From positions 186,001-250,000 of the forward strand of contig NZ_JAGWDK010000006.1 of assembly GCF_018398875.1 (NCBI RefSeq): DNA of 64,000 nucleotides. Reading direction: 5' to 3'. The DNA comes from Bradyrhizobium sp. sGM-13 (GTDB taxonomy: Bacteria; Pseudomonadota; Alphaproteobacteria; Rhizobiales; Xanthobacteraceae). Below the pieces are notes generated by a model that was given only the letters and a program-made list of their open reading frames with translations, ran no database searches and was not told the DNA's origin. Shown here in pieces: positions 36,225 to 46,268 of the stretch (its first letter is position 1; each line of letters starts with the position of its first letter). The position numbers and the translations under genes were made by a program.

Positions 36225-37220
36225 TCAGATGAACCCCGGGTCGGGGTGGAAGGACTGCCCGGCAGCGCCAGCCGCAGCACCAGCCGGAGGATTAGCTTGC
36301 ATATAGAGGGCCTCGCGAACGACTGACGCGTCGCCGAAAAGACTGTTGTCGCTGCTGTCGGTGCTGTGGACGTTTCCGACCTTGCGGACCATCCTTCCCT
36401 CATGACCGGTAGCCACATTGTGCGGCGACCAGATCAGTTCGGACAGCGACTTGGTAAGCTCGGCCGCATCGGCGACCCAACTCCGCAACAATAGATCGGC
36501 ATCCATCTGGGCGAACGCGCCAACCGCAGCCATGACGCAGCCGCGAACCGGGACGGCGATGCTGTTGGGGAGGAAGAAGGGGGTCTGGCCTCCTCCCTCT
36601 GCGCGCAGCGAAAGCGTCGGAAAAGTATGCCCGGCCAGTGCCGTCCCGGTGATCTGGGCGGTCATGGGCTGCTGCTGCAGGTCGAGCACCAGAGCGAGTT
36701 CGGTAACCCCCTGGTTATTTGTGGTGAGGCCGACTTCGTGGACAAAGCGCTCTTGGAAGGCGCCAAACGAAGCGCGCGAGGGCGCGAACCGAGTGTTGTC
36801 GGCATTGACTCCCAAATCTGGAACGACCGGCGCCCAGCCCGCCGCGTCGATCCATGGCTCATCGACGGCACCAGGATTGTTGACGTCGAACAGCATGAGG
36901 ATGCCAACTTCGTTGCTGCGCCGAATCGCCGAGCGTCGCAGCAATCGCGTGCGCTTGATGACAAGCGTCTCGTTGACCCCCCGCCTGCTGATCTGGAGTG
37001 TGCCCGTTCCGCCGGCTCCACCCGGAAACGGGATGTTCTGCGGCTGATGGCCATTGTCGACGTCGGTATGGCTATAGGTCAGGTAGACGGCAAAATGAGC
37101 CGTCTGCAGTGCGACGAGCCCATTAGGTTGGAGGGTGAACATGAGTCTAATCCAAAAGCTCGTCAGGCGGCTCGAAACAATGGCAATGTCCCTATCTACG
37201 CCTCGGCTTAGTGTGTACAT
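36225..37220 (-). CDS. 331-aa beta-rich cluster protein
   Basis: Start at ATG 37220 chosen because AAGGAGC lies about 8 nt upstream. ATG 37142 (MFTLQPNGLVALQTAHFAVY) is the other candidate and gives 305 residues. Many alternating hydrophobics (MLFDVNNPG, LALVLDLQQQPMTAQITGT). The C-terminal part is helical (DADLLLRSWVADAAELTKSL), with an Ala/Gly/Pro-rich tail. No membrane segment. No recognised family. Seventh gene of the operon, 23 bp after the 1216-aa gene. Confidence 0.75.
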   Translation of the reverse strand: MYTLSRGVDRDIAIVSSRLTSFWIRLMFTLQPNGLVALQTAHFAVYLTYSHTDVDNGHQPQNIPFPGGAGGTGTLQISRRGVNETLVIKRTRLLRRSAIRRSNEVGILMLFDVNNPGAVDEPWIDAAGWAPVVPDLGVNADNTRFAPSRASFGAFQERFVHEVGLTTNNQGVTELALVLDLQQQPMTAQITGTALAGHTFPTLSLRAEGGGQTPFFLPNSIAVPVRGCVMAAVGAFAQMDADLLLRSWVADAAELTKSLSELIWSPHNVATGHEGRMVRKVGNVHSTDSSDNSLFGDASVVREALYMQANPPAGAAAGAAGQSFHPDPGFI

Positions 37221-37243
37221 CGAACATGCTCCTTGCGTCGGTG

Positions 37244-40200
37244 CTAAATCTTGGGGAATCCCGCCAGCCAAACGGATGTTTTGGCATCAAAATCCAGTGG
37301 GCGGTCGAAACCTTCAATTTCGACACGAAGCCACTTTCCCTCGGACCGCCCGAAGTTCCACAGCGCGACCGCGGGTCCGAGATCAGTCACGGTCGGACCC
37401 GTGTCGATCTGCTTCAGCGTTATGCCCCGGTCGCCAAACTCGCGCAGCGCTGGCAGGTCGAACGCTGCCCTCAGGGTCTCCGCGCGGCCACCGGCCGAGC
37501 GGGCCAACCCATCCAGCAGCAGTCTCGAGTCGGCGAGCGCTGCACCTGGAGAAAGCGCGGTCCTCTCAAGGATCGCAATATTGACCAGCCGGACCCCGAC
37601 AAGCGCGTAGAGGAGGGGGGACGCCTGTGATAGCGAGCCGCTCGCGGGATGCGCGTTGTGCACCTTGCGGTTGAGCCATATTCCCCGCAGGATCGAGACC
37701 AGGCTCCGGCCGTCCTGGAAGTCAATCCCGTAGGTTTTCTTGACCCAGGCAGTAAAGGGCATCGAGGACGAGGCCTGGTCGTCCAGCTGCGCCAGCTTGT
37801 TGTCGTCGGCGAAGAGGCTCAGCAGCAAGGCCAGTTCGAAGCCGACGCCTTCGGGATCGTTGGGCTTAGCCCAGATGAGTCCTGCCTCGTTGGCAGGCTG
37901 ATCATTCTTGGGCGGCGTATGATTGGTCCTGGCCTCGAAAGGTTGCAGGCTTGCCGCCGAGATGACCGGGAAATGGACCTCGGTGGGGGCCACGAGGTTC
38001 GCGGAGAGGACAATCGGCACCAGCGGCAGGGACTGATCGCTCTGCTGGGGCGGGTAGTAGTTCTGGTGGTGCGAGCCATAAAAGTCCGACAGCGCGCGCA
38101 TCGAGTCCTCGGTAGGCACCGCCGACTTGCTGAGGTAGATGAAGGACGGGAATCCGTTGTTGGCGTAGCTGACCGGATTTGCCACAAGCTTGGCGTTGTG
38201 CTCGGCCAGCGTCATACTCGTGACGATGAGCCGCGTATCAGTAGGTACGGTGATGGCGGTACTGCGGAGGTTCACGACGTCGCCGAGGTAGTCCGCGAGA
38301 TCGAGCACGCTGTCGGTCAGCCGGAGGTGGAAGCGAATGATGTTCGCGATCTGATCCGAGCCTTCCCTGAGGTCGTTGGGCACCGGGTAGTATGCATCGA
38401 ACGGAATGTTCTTGAGTCCCGCATAGGACTCGTTGTCGGGCTTGTTCTCGATGAGCGTCGCGGGCAGTCCGCTTGCGCCAATCTCCTTGACCGCGTCCAT
38501 GCTGAACCCCACGACCTGGCTGAGGTCGCGCAGATTGAGCACCGTCTTGTCCTCGGGGGCCGCTTCGATGAACTCGCCGAGCAGTGCCGCCCGGACTTCG
38601 CGCTTGAGGACTTCGTGCGACGCCTCGCTCAGCGAGCCCTTGTTCCTATAGACGTGCGCCAGTCTGTCGAAGAAGGCCGAGAGGTCGCTATATTTGTCCT
38701 CGTCGCCCGGCTGGGGCAGTGCCGATCGCAGGTCCTGTTCTGCCTTCAGCGCACCGGTCAGAGCCCCATCGGCATCAAGGACCGTGCCGGGAATGGTAAC
38801 GTCCGGCCCCGCGCCCGATACGACCGCCTTCAGTTCTGCCACGCTGGCCTTGAGGATCGCTGGCTTGTAGCTGATCTCCGCTGTTCCCGCGGCCGGATCG
38901 ACGACGATGCTTGCTGCGTCGGTGTCTCCGACCTTCAGCTTTCCGTTCCGCGGCTTGACCGGTTTGTCCGCTGGTGGCGGCCCGCCGAGGGCATCGATGG
39001 CTTGCTGGGTCAGCGGGAGCTTGATCGTAGCCGGAGCGTTGGCATTCTGGCCGGCGATTGCTGCCTTGAGGGTAGCCTTCTCACGCTCCGCCGCCCCTTC
39101 AGCGCGCCAGCCGCGGCTCTTGACCTCGTCGTAGTGACGCAGTCCGCCGGCGGCAATGACCCGCGCCGGTAGGGCCACCTTTTTCCCGGAAGTATCGAGG
39201 TCGCGGCTTCGCCTCAGCGCCAGGATGCGCTTAAGCACACCAAGCTGCACGCCGAGCTCAACCTTGGCCTTGGCAAGGAGGCCCACTAGATAACCCACCG
39301 AACTGGTCGCATACTCCTCGACCGTTACGTCTAGAGCCCGCCTCAGGGCCCGTTCATCTTTGCCCAGCTTGACCGCCGAAAGCGCCGAGACAACACGCTG
39401 ACGCATTTGCTTGACGTCCACGTCCGCGCCCGCGGACTCCTTCGTGAGCCCCTCGACCACATTCTTCAGCCGCGCTTCTTCCGACGGAGCCGGACCAGCA
39501 AGCCGCAGGACCTCATGATGCACCTCCACCAGCCGGTCGGCGTACTTCTCGGCCTCGTCCACTGCTTTGGCCGCGGGTCCGGCTAGCCGGAAGCCGAGTG
39601 TCAGCAGCAGGCTTTCGACTTTCTTGTCCAGCGCGCCCCGGGTGAAGGGGGTCTTGCCACCGATTTTGCTCACCAGCACTTGACCGAGGCCCGTAATGAT
39701 TCCGGTAAGGGGCGCCTGAAGTTCTTTCTCGAAATCCTTGAGGGAGGTTGCAAGGGCCGTGTCCACGGCGCGCGAGATCAGGTCGGCGCTGAGCCGTTGA
39801 TCTTCTGCTCCGGTGCTGAACCGCACCCCTTGCCGGTCCTTCATGGTCTGTTCGAAGACGGCCCGGCCGACCTTGGGCAGAGCTGCTTGGCTGTCGTAGG
39901 CATCGTATTTGCTCATCAGCCAGACAAAGAAGAAGGACTGATGCGGCAGGGACCGCGCGAACGCGTGAACGGCGTCAGAGCGTCGCCGATATGCCCGGTA
40001 GACATCCATGAAGCTGCCGCCCTTGACGATCCGCTCGTCCAGCGACAGGTCGAATCGCGGGTCGCTGGCGTAGTTTTTTAGCCAACCGGTCGTGAATGGC
40101 TCCCGCGTTGCCATCTTCTCCCAGGTAGCGTCGGCGCGTTTTGCGTCGAGGACCGTTAGCCGAAGATCGCGCATTGCCTGGGCCATGGCGTTGGCGGCGT

Positions 40201-40894
40201 CTGACTGAATTGCGTTGTCCTGGAAGAAAGGAAATGCAGCATACGCAGCCAGGAGCTGCTGATGCGCACTGCTCTCGTCGGCCGGGCTGGCGAGCAGATA
40301 CTTGACGACTGCCCCGGCGATCTGCGGGTGTTCGAAGTGGGCCGCTGTCGAAGCGCCTGGCTGAAAGACGACGCCACGCAGCTTATCCAGCAATTGACCC
40401 GCGCGTTCTGAGGCGTACCCGTCGGCAACCGTCAGGAGCGCGTTTGTGAAGCCGCTGGTCATGAATTGCGCGAGCCCGTCAAGGTTCTGGACGAGCGTGC
40501 GGAACAGCCCGCCGCCGATCTTTTGCGCGCGCAGCACTGGGTTGCTTAGAGGGTTGCTGTCGCCGATAACCTCGAACAACGCGTCCTCCGGATCGAGCTC
40601 GATCTCGGTGATTGCCTCGCCGGCTTTGGGGATGTAGCCGGGCTGCTCTAAGGTGTAGCTGTCGTAGATGGTGTTGCCCACTCGCAGCGCTTTGTTGCCG
40701 ACCTTCAGGACCTGGGGGCGGACTGCCTCGAAGATCGCCTGCACCTGAGGTGCCCCAGGCGCTCCCTCCTCCGTGTTTCGACTGTCGAACACGAAGCTCC
40801 TCGTCTTCTCAGGGTTCTGGTTGAACTTGCCGATGAATTGAATCGTCCGATTGTACTCCCGCAGTCTTGCGAGCTGATCGTTGGCTAATGCCAT
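37244..40894 (-). CDS. 1216-aa cluster protein, unknown function
   Basis: ATG 40894 overlaps the AAA+ gene's TAA by 1 nt (TAATG) and has GGAGG 7 nt upstream, ruling out the 55-codon extension. Largely helical. The first third resembles a long rod-like scaffold. Residues about 420-620 hold several long helices (KVESLLLTLGFRLAGPAAKA). A beta domain lies near 640-700 (NGKLKVGDTDAASIVVDPAA). The C-terminal half is mixed and ends in a beta-rich region. No transmembrane segment or catalytic motif seen. Size and position suggest a structural or scaffold component acting with the adjacent unfoldase-like ATPase. Confidence 0.78.
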   Translation of the reverse strand: MALANDQLARLREYNRTIQFIGKFNQNPEKTRSFVFDSRNTEEGAPGAPQVQAIFEAVRPQVLKVGNKALRVGNTIYDSYTLEQPGYIPKAGEAITEIELDPEDALFEVIGDSNPLSNPVLRAQKIGGGLFRTLVQNLDGLAQFMTSGFTNALLTVADGYASERAGQLLDKLRGVVFQPGASTAAHFEHPQIAGAVVKYLLASPADESSAHQQLLAAYAAFPFFQDNAIQSDAANAMAQAMRDLRLTVLDAKRADATWEKMATREPFTTGWLKNYASDPRFDLSLDERIVKGGSFMDVYRAYRRRSDAVHAFARSLPHQSFFFVWLMSKYDAYDSQAALPKVGRAVFEQTMKDRQGVRFSTGAEDQRLSADLISRAVDTALATSLKDFEKELQAPLTGIITGLGQVLVSKIGGKTPFTRGALDKKVESLLLTLGFRLAGPAAKAVDEAEKYADRLVEVHHEVLRLAGPAPSEEARLKNVVEGLTKESAGADVDVKQMRQRVVSALSAVKLGKDERALRRALDVTVEEYATSSVGYLVGLLAKAKVELGVQLGVLKRILALRRSRDLDTSGKKVALPARVIAAGGLRHYDEVKSRGWRAEGAAEREKATLKAAIAGQNANAPATIKLPLTQQAIDALGGPPPADKPVKPRNGKLKVGDTDAASIVVDPAAGTAEISYKPAILKASVAELKAVVSGAGPDVTIPGTVLDADGALTGALKAEQDLRSALPQPGDEDKYSDLSAFFDRLAHVYRNKGSLSEASHEVLKREVRAALLGEFIEAAPEDKTVLNLRDLSQVVGFSMDAVKEIGASGLPATLIENKPDNESYAGLKNIPFDAYYPVPNDLREGSDQIANIIRFHLRLTDSVLDLADYLGDVVNLRSTAITVPTDTRLIVTSMTLAEHNAKLVANPVSYANNGFPSFIYLSKSAVPTEDSMRALSDFYGSHHQNYYPPQQSDQSLPLVPIVLSANLVAPTEVHFPVISAASLQPFEARTNHTPPKNDQPANEAGLIWAKPNDPEGVGFELALLLSLFADDNKLAQLDDQASSSMPFTAWVKKTYGIDFQDGRSLVSILRGIWLNRKVHNAHPASGSLSQASPLLYALVGVRLVNIAILERTALSPGAALADSRLLLDGLARSAGGRAETLRAAFDLPALREFGDRGITLKQIDTGPTVTDLGPAVALWNFGRSEGKWLRVEIEGFDRPLDFDAKTSVWLAGFPKI

Positions 40895-43209
40895 TATTTT
40901 CCTCCGGTTTTTTCCTGACGGTCCGAACGCGTATTTCGGTCCTGTGATTGCCCATACCACATGTCCAGTCGTCGTTTCTTGATGAGCCGCTCGATCATCC
41001 GGATCGAACCGGCGCCGGCGACCTCGCGAACAACTGCCGATTGAATGTCCTCGGGACAATCCGACCAGCGCAGCGATTTAAGTTTCAGTTGCACCACACG
41101 CGTGAGGTCGCCGATTTCATCGATCGGAAAGAACGGCACGATGAAGTCAATCCGGTCCAAGAAGGCCCTATCCAGGCTCGAATGGCGCCGGTTCTGCTGC
41201 AGGGCAGCCCGGCGCTGCTTCAAACTCAGATAAAGGTCAATGGACGCAAGATCTGCCTGCGCCGCCGGGACGCGCGCCGCCTCGATTGCTGCATCCAACC
41301 GGTCGAGCATCTCCATCTCGAACTTGTCGGTTGCCCCCATCAGGATGAGTTCGCGCAGGCGTGCGTCGTCGAAAGACGCGGCGATGGTTTTCCGATCGTC
41401 CCCGTCCTCGCGCATGTCGCGATAGGCCGCCTCAATCTGCTCCTGCCCGAGGTTGGTCGTCATGATGATGATCGCCTGGGAGAAGCGCACTTCCTCGCCA
41501 TTGGCATTGTTGCCCCGCCCCTCGAGTATCGACAGCAGGATGTCCTGGATCGAGGGATGCGCCCGATCAATCTCGTCGAGCAGGATGACGCAGCTGGGGC
41601 GGCTGTGTGCCACATCGTAGATGGTGCGCGAAGCGCCGTAGCCGACGTAGCCCGGGTCGGCGCCGATGAACCGCGTGCGCGAACCGTCGGTGGAGTACTC
41701 GCTCATATTGAGGACGATGAACGCATCCTGGTCATAGCCGAGATTGCGCGCTAGCTGTCGCGACAGCAGCGTCTTGCCGACGCCGGGCGGGCCGGCGAAC
41801 AGGAACCGTCCGCGCGGCAGCTCGGTCGACCCCACCTTCCGCTCGGCGGCAAGCACCCGTGTCACCAGTCGCACCGCGTGATCCTGCCCGATGATCTGTG
41901 CGCCCAGCTTGCGGTCCAGCTCGGTGTAGAACGCATCCGGATTCTGACCGAGGGTCTCCGGGGCGATACCGAGTTCGCCGACGATCGCCGCCTTCAGATC
42001 ATCGAGGCCGATGCTGTCGAGCGGCGCCTCCTTCAGGAAGCCGACGCGGGCGACGCCTCGCTCGATGGTACTTGAGGCCAGATGGAGCGCAACTTCCGGG
42101 AAGAAGCGGCCCGGGTAGTACTCGCGAGCGGAGGCGACGATCTCCCGAGCAATAACATCAGCGCTTGGATCGAGCGTCAGCTTGGCGGCATTTTCCCGCC
42201 GCCGCGCCTCCAGCATGTTCGAGGTCAGCCGTCCGGTGGAGTCGCCGTCGAGTGCGGGCAGGGGATGCGCCTGCAGCGTGCGCAGCAGTTCGTCTTTGCG
42301 GGCCGGCGTCACCGTGCTAACCAGCACGAAGCTCTGGCGCGGGCGGAGCAGGTGCAAGCCGATCATCTCGCGGAACGCCGAGGCACTCGGCAGGGCCGGT
42401 TCGAGAAACGTGTGGATGTCGTCGAACGCCGGGATAATCGAAGGATCGCGCCGAAGCAGATCGAACACGGTCGTCACGCGCTGTTTAGTCGTTTCGGCAT
42501 CGAACATCAAATCGTCGGGGCGCAACACAAGAAAGCGCCGGCGGCGTAGGCGCTCGCTTGCTTCGGTGGCGAAGCGTCGCTGCGCGCGCTGGAGCAACGT
42601 CTCAAGGAAAATCGTCTTGCCAACGCCTCGCTCGCCGGTGATCAAATAGTGCCGGTCGGCGAGCAACGCATTGCGCAACAACCCCAGGTGCCGCTCGATA
42701 TCGGCGTCCCGGCCAATGAGCTTGTCGTCGGCACTGGAGTCATCGGCAATGAAGAAGCCGAGGCCGATTTCTGATTTGCCCGCGATGGTCCCGTCGGTGG
42801 CGACAAAGGCGGCAGGCGTCATGCGATTGGCGTAGCAGACGCGGCGGCAGGCCTCGAAGAAGTTGAAGGCGTCATCGTAGTTGTCAGCCAGCAACCACCA
42901 CAGCAACTGGTCGAAGTCGGGCAGATCCGGCTTGTCGGCGAGGAACTCGAGGCAGCGCTCGATCGCCTCAAGCGCATCGAAGGTTGCGCTCGACACGTCC
43001 TGCTCCGCCGCGGCCTTCTCGGTGGCCGGCAACAGGTGTCGAGCGATGGCATCGTGGGCAAGGCGGGCAGCGGGGTCCGAGGTCCGCTCGGAGCGCTTGG
43101 CCAGTGCGGCCATGAACAGGTGTTGCGGGCCCAGCGCCTGTCCGGCGGCGAAAGCGTTGTTGCCGAGCCGGCCGATAATCTCCTTGAGCTTGGCCTGGTC
43201 GAGAGACAT
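40894..43209 (-). CDS. ClpB/ClpV-like double AAA+ ATPase
   Basis: 771 residues. The N-terminal helical region (about 1-165) resembles a Clp N-domain (GQALGPQHLFMAALAKRSER). AAA-1: Walker A LITGERGVGKTIFLE (about 193), acidic Walker B IPAFDDIHTFL. AAA-2: Walker A FAGPPGVGKTLLSRQLARNL (about 471), GYVGYGASRTIYD, Walker B CVILLDEIDRAHPSIQD (about 543), sensor-1 IIMTTNLGQ, then a Clp-C type small domain. In T6SS the relative ClpV disassembles contracted sheaths; other Clp ATPases remodel or unfold clients. No ClpP-binding loop or tail motif seen. In a nine-gene operon with a GTPase it is probably the dedicated remodelling motor of this system. Confidence 0.9.
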   Translation of the reverse strand: MSLDQAKLKEIIGRLGNNAFAAGQALGPQHLFMAALAKRSERTSDPAARLAHDAIARHLLPATEKAAAEQDVSSATFDALEAIERCLEFLADKPDLPDFDQLLWWLLADNYDDAFNFFEACRRVCYANRMTPAAFVATDGTIAGKSEIGLGFFIADDSSADDKLIGRDADIERHLGLLRNALLADRHYLITGERGVGKTIFLETLLQRAQRRFATEASERLRRRRFLVLRPDDLMFDAETTKQRVTTVFDLLRRDPSIIPAFDDIHTFLEPALPSASAFREMIGLHLLRPRQSFVLVSTVTPARKDELLRTLQAHPLPALDGDSTGRLTSNMLEARRRENAAKLTLDPSADVIAREIVASAREYYPGRFFPEVALHLASSTIERGVARVGFLKEAPLDSIGLDDLKAAIVGELGIAPETLGQNPDAFYTELDRKLGAQIIGQDHAVRLVTRVLAAERKVGSTELPRGRFLFAGPPGVGKTLLSRQLARNLGYDQDAFIVLNMSEYSTDGSRTRFIGADPGYVGYGASRTIYDVAHSRPSCVILLDEIDRAHPSIQDILLSILEGRGNNANGEEVRFSQAIIIMTTNLGQEQIEAAYRDMREDGDDRKTIAASFDDARLRELILMGATDKFEMEMLDRLDAAIEAARVPAAQADLASIDLYLSLKQRRAALQQNRRHSSLDRAFLDRIDFIVPFFPIDEIGDLTRVVQLKLKSLRWSDCPEDIQSAVVREVAGAGSIRMIERLIKKRRLDMWYGQSQDRNTRSDRQEKTGGK

Positions 43210-43212
43210 CGC

Positions 43213-44835
43213 TTATGGCTCTCCCAGTGCGTGGGTTGGCCGCCATCCCGCGCCGCCCGCTCCCAAGGGCGGGCCGTTGACCTGATCTAGGTAATCCTCA
43301 TCGAGATGGAAACCTCGTGTTGCCGCTTTGAGGATTGGGCGCGCCTCAGCCGGTGCCCAGAAGAGCTGCCTCAGGTAGTCCTGCCACCAGTTCGGCCGGT
43401 AAAGGATCGGAGGCACCGCCTCGAGCGGCCTTTGCTTATTGAGGACTGCAAGAAACGTTGCTCCGCCGTCCCGTACGGTCTTGACCAGGTCGAGCATGTA
43501 GGGTTGCTCGAACGCGGAATGCGCTTTGGTCATGGCGCTGTCGACTTCGCCGTCGAAATGGTCCTCTAGCAGGGGAAGGTCCGCGGTCAGGCTGGACTGC
43601 GGGACGAGAAACGCTTGGGCAAAGGCATCGAGTTCGTGATGCAGCTGGAACTTGCCGCCTCGCTCGTTGCCCAGGTTCGCCGGAAGCCGGGCAGGCTCGG
43701 CGAAGCGCTTGCGAAGCTCGGCCAGGACCGCGACGGCGAACTCAATCTCCAAGGGTCGCTCAGCCGTTCTTTGCCCGACGCGCTCCAGTTGCACCTCCAG
43801 CGTTCCGCGGTGCCCCAGGTCGATCGGCGCGTCCGCAGGGGGCCGCTGCTGCTCAGTGAAGGCTGTCGCCTTTGCCGCAAGCTTGTCCGGGGCGAGGCGC
43901 TCAACTCCGAGGCGTCCTAGAGCCCTGGCGGCGAATTTGAAATCGACGCTCTCGAGGTCGAGGTTCGGCTCGGTCCAGGACCAGGTCCGCGAAGCCGCCG
44001 AGAACCGGAAGGTGCCGCGCAGCACATCCAGGCCCACAAAGTCAACGGCGCGCGGAACGACCGGGTCATTGTCGCCTGCGGACGTCCGACGAAGCAGCAG
44101 GTCGATGGCTGCCGGCGGCCGGCCGGCAAGCCGATGCTCGAGCATCTCCAACGCGGTTGCCCGAGCTACTTCATTTTCCGACAGACAAGGGATGAGCCAC
44201 CAACTCCGGCGCCTCCCGATTTCCGCCAGTGCAGCGGTGGCGCTGTGCGTACCCGCGGCGCTCGGCAAGGGCCATGCTGCCGACCCTTCCAGGCGGATCG
44301 CGACCGGATTGAGGTGAGCGTCCACTCCGCCATCGCCGAGCGCGCGGCGCTCTCGAAGCTCGACAATTGCGTACTCTTGCTGACGCACCGCGCTCGCAGG
44401 CGTCGGGATCTGACGGAACGGTTGCAGGCTCTCCAGCCACGGGTCGATCGTTAGACCAAAGAAGTGCTCCTTGGCGCCGTCGACGTCGATCCGCTCGAAA
44501 AATGCGACCGGCCTCGACTTGTCATCCTTCACGTCGGTGAGCTGAAATTTCCTAAGCTTGAAATCAGAGCCCCAGACCAGCAGCTTGGCGTTGTCGCGCC
44601 CAAGCACGTCGATGACGGCCGCGTTGTCTGACGCGCCAGCCAGCCACCCATCAGGGGCTTCCGTGTTCGGGACCAGCCGGAGCTCGGTTGCACCGATAGC
44701 TCCGGCGGCGGGCCAATAATCCTTGGCTTCGACGGGAACTGGCGACCCGCGCAAGAGCTGGGGTACCTCCTTGATCCAGGCTGGGAGGCTGCGGTCCAGA
44801 GATTCGATGCGGCCGATGAACAAGTATTCGCTCAT
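43213..44835 (-). CDS. 540-aa cluster protein, unknown function
   Basis: Starts MSEYLFIGRIESLDRSLPAW at ATG 44835, overlapping the previous gene by 4 nt, and ends 3 bp before the AAA+ gene. The N-terminal half is beta-rich with repeated LR/VW strands. The C-terminal half is helical (LPLLEDHFDGEVDSAMTKAH, PILYRPNWWQDYLRQLFWAP). No membrane segment, no nucleotide-binding motif. The N-terminal style (short beta domain reading out FIGRIESLD) resembles adaptor or baseplate-like proteins in feel only. Not recognised. Confidence 0.75.
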   Translation of the reverse strand: MSEYLFIGRIESLDRSLPAWIKEVPQLLRGSPVPVEAKDYWPAAGAIGATELRLVPNTEAPDGWLAGASDNAAVIDVLGRDNAKLLVWGSDFKLRKFQLTDVKDDKSRPVAFFERIDVDGAKEHFFGLTIDPWLESLQPFRQIPTPASAVRQQEYAIVELRERRALGDGGVDAHLNPVAIRLEGSAAWPLPSAAGTHSATAALAEIGRRRSWWLIPCLSENEVARATALEMLEHRLAGRPPAAIDLLLRRTSAGDNDPVVPRAVDFVGLDVLRGTFRFSAASRTWSWTEPNLDLESVDFKFAARALGRLGVERLAPDKLAAKATAFTEQQRPPADAPIDLGHRGTLEVQLERVGQRTAERPLEIEFAVAVLAELRKRFAEPARLPANLGNERGGKFQLHHELDAFAQAFLVPQSSLTADLPLLEDHFDGEVDSAMTKAHSAFEQPYMLDLVKTVRDGGATFLAVLNKQRPLEAVPPILYRPNWWQDYLRQLFWAPAEARPILKAATRGFHLDEDYLDQVNGPPLGAGGAGWRPTHALGEP

Positions 44836-46268
44836 TCCGGTTCCCCCAGCTGGAGGGAAGGGCAGGGCGGCTTGCCGCGGAACGAGCTGAGCCTACAGGC
44901 AGCCCTCTTGAGGTCAGAGATCTGCTTTGCGAGGTCTTCCAGTAGTTTCGCTACCGGTTTTCCGTCCGCTTGAACATCGGCCGCGGGAATACTCTTCAGC
45001 CGCAAGTGCAGCGTGCCGGTTGACGTGTCTCCCAAAAAGGTTTGGATGCTGGTCAGGTCGTCGCCGAGCACTCGCAATCGCTCGGCAGCGTGGAGGTCGT
45101 CGGTAATACCTGCTTTCGCGAGTCGTCCATCGACAAACAAGGCAAGCGAAGACTGACTGACATCCGCATCGGGCCCCAGAAACGTCCTCAGCGTATCTGC
45201 TGAGGTCTTGAGGGCCGCAATCTTGTTGTCTAAGTCGATAATTGCAGCTTGCCTGGCTTGAGCCTCCGAGCTCTGTGCTGTGATCGCTCCATCGAGGCGT
45301 CGCTCGGCGGTCTCGACCCTCCGCTCCAACAGGCCGACCGTCACGCTCGTGGGTAGCTGGTTAACTGCAGAAGCCACCGAGAACTGGTTAACGGCTAACC
45401 CGATCGCCATGATCAAAGCGAGGGCGGCGGCTGCGAAGGTGTGGGCCCCGATCACTGACCCGGGCTTGTTGTCTGGCAAAGGTGACGTCATCGGTTCACG
45501 CTGGCCGACCTTGCCCAGGCGTTCATCGATATTGCCAAGGCGATCGTACACAGCCTGGATCCTGCGATCCATGCCGACGCGTTCCTCAGCACCTGCCTCA
45601 GACAGCGAGTTAAAGCTTTTCTCAAGATTGCGCAGGCCTCGGCTGGTTTCCGCACCTTGTTGGGTAGCGGTCCGCACAGCCTGCCGAATCGAAGGATCCG
45701 TGTCCGTTGCCGTCGGCCGGCCGACCGCAGCGGCCGCGGCGACGCGATCTAGTTTGGCGCCAGGTTCGAAAAGGAAGCGGCAGTGCGCCGCGTTTCGCGC
45801 AGTTCCCCTTTCGGGGGCAATTGAAATGTAGTCCGGCTCGCGGTCGGTCTCGCTCAGTGCTTCGAAAAGCCGCTGTGCCAGCTGCAGGGTCGGCGCTCCG
45901 CCTCCGCTGGTGATCCTGCCGTCCGGCTTGCCGACCCATCGCAAGGGTCCCGGTGACACGGTATCGAGGCCAAGCTCCTCGGCGCAAGGCGCCGCGAGCG
46001 CATCCACGAACGGGGAAAAGCCAAGCGACCGGTACTCGCTGCGGTTGACCCGGTGCGCATAGATGGAGTTAGAGCCTGCGGGCTTGACCACTACGTACCA
46101 AAAGTCGTCAGCGGCCTTCTGGTGGCCGACCGCGGCAACCGACTCCCCCAGTGCGCCGAATGGCAGCCAGGTCGAAAAGAGACGATCGGCATCAGGCTGC
46201 TCGTCGGGCGCGGCACCTTTGATGACGTAACCCTGCTGCTTGGCGAACTCGATTACGAACCAGCTCAT
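44832..46268 (-). CDS. Single-pass membrane coiled-coil cluster protein
   Basis: 478 residues. N-terminal soluble domain of about 190 residues (MSWFVIEFAKQQGYVIKGAA), then a coiled-coil-like stretch, then one strong transmembrane segment about 273-297 (FAAAALALIMAIGLAVNQFS). A second long coiled coil (ERRVETAERRLDGAITAQSS) and a C-terminal domain with two Cys (residues near 455-470) follow. Likely topology: N-domain cytoplasmic, C-terminal coiled coil periplasmic, so this is the likely envelope anchor of the system. Coupled by ATGA overlaps to both neighbours. Confidence 0.8.
   Translation of the reverse strand: MSWFVIEFAKQQGYVIKGAAPDEQPDADRLFSTWLPFGALGESVAAVGHQKAADDFWYVVVKPAGSNSIYAHRVNRSEYRSLGFSPFVDALAAPCAEELGLDTVSPGPLRWVGKPDGRITSGGGAPTLQLAQRLFEALSETDREPDYISIAPERGTARNAAHCRFLFEPGAKLDRVAAAAAVGRPTATDTDPSIRQAVRTATQQGAETSRGLRNLEKSFNSLSEAGAEERVGMDRRIQAVYDRLGNIDERLGKVGQREPMTSPLPDNKPGSVIGAHTFAAAALALIMAIGLAVNQFSVASAVNQLPTSVTVGLLERRVETAERRLDGAITAQSSEAQARQAAIIDLDNKIAALKTSADTLRTFLGPDADVSQSSLALFVDGRLAKAGITDDLHAAERLRVLGDDLTSIQTFLGDTSTGTLHLRLKSIPAADVQADGKPVAKLLEDLAKQISDLKRAACRLSSFRGKPPCPSLQLGEPE

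Noticed and set aside
37649..39172. 507-codon plus-strand frame
   Set aside because: Antisense to the 1216-aa gene; composition is that of a high-GC shadow frame.
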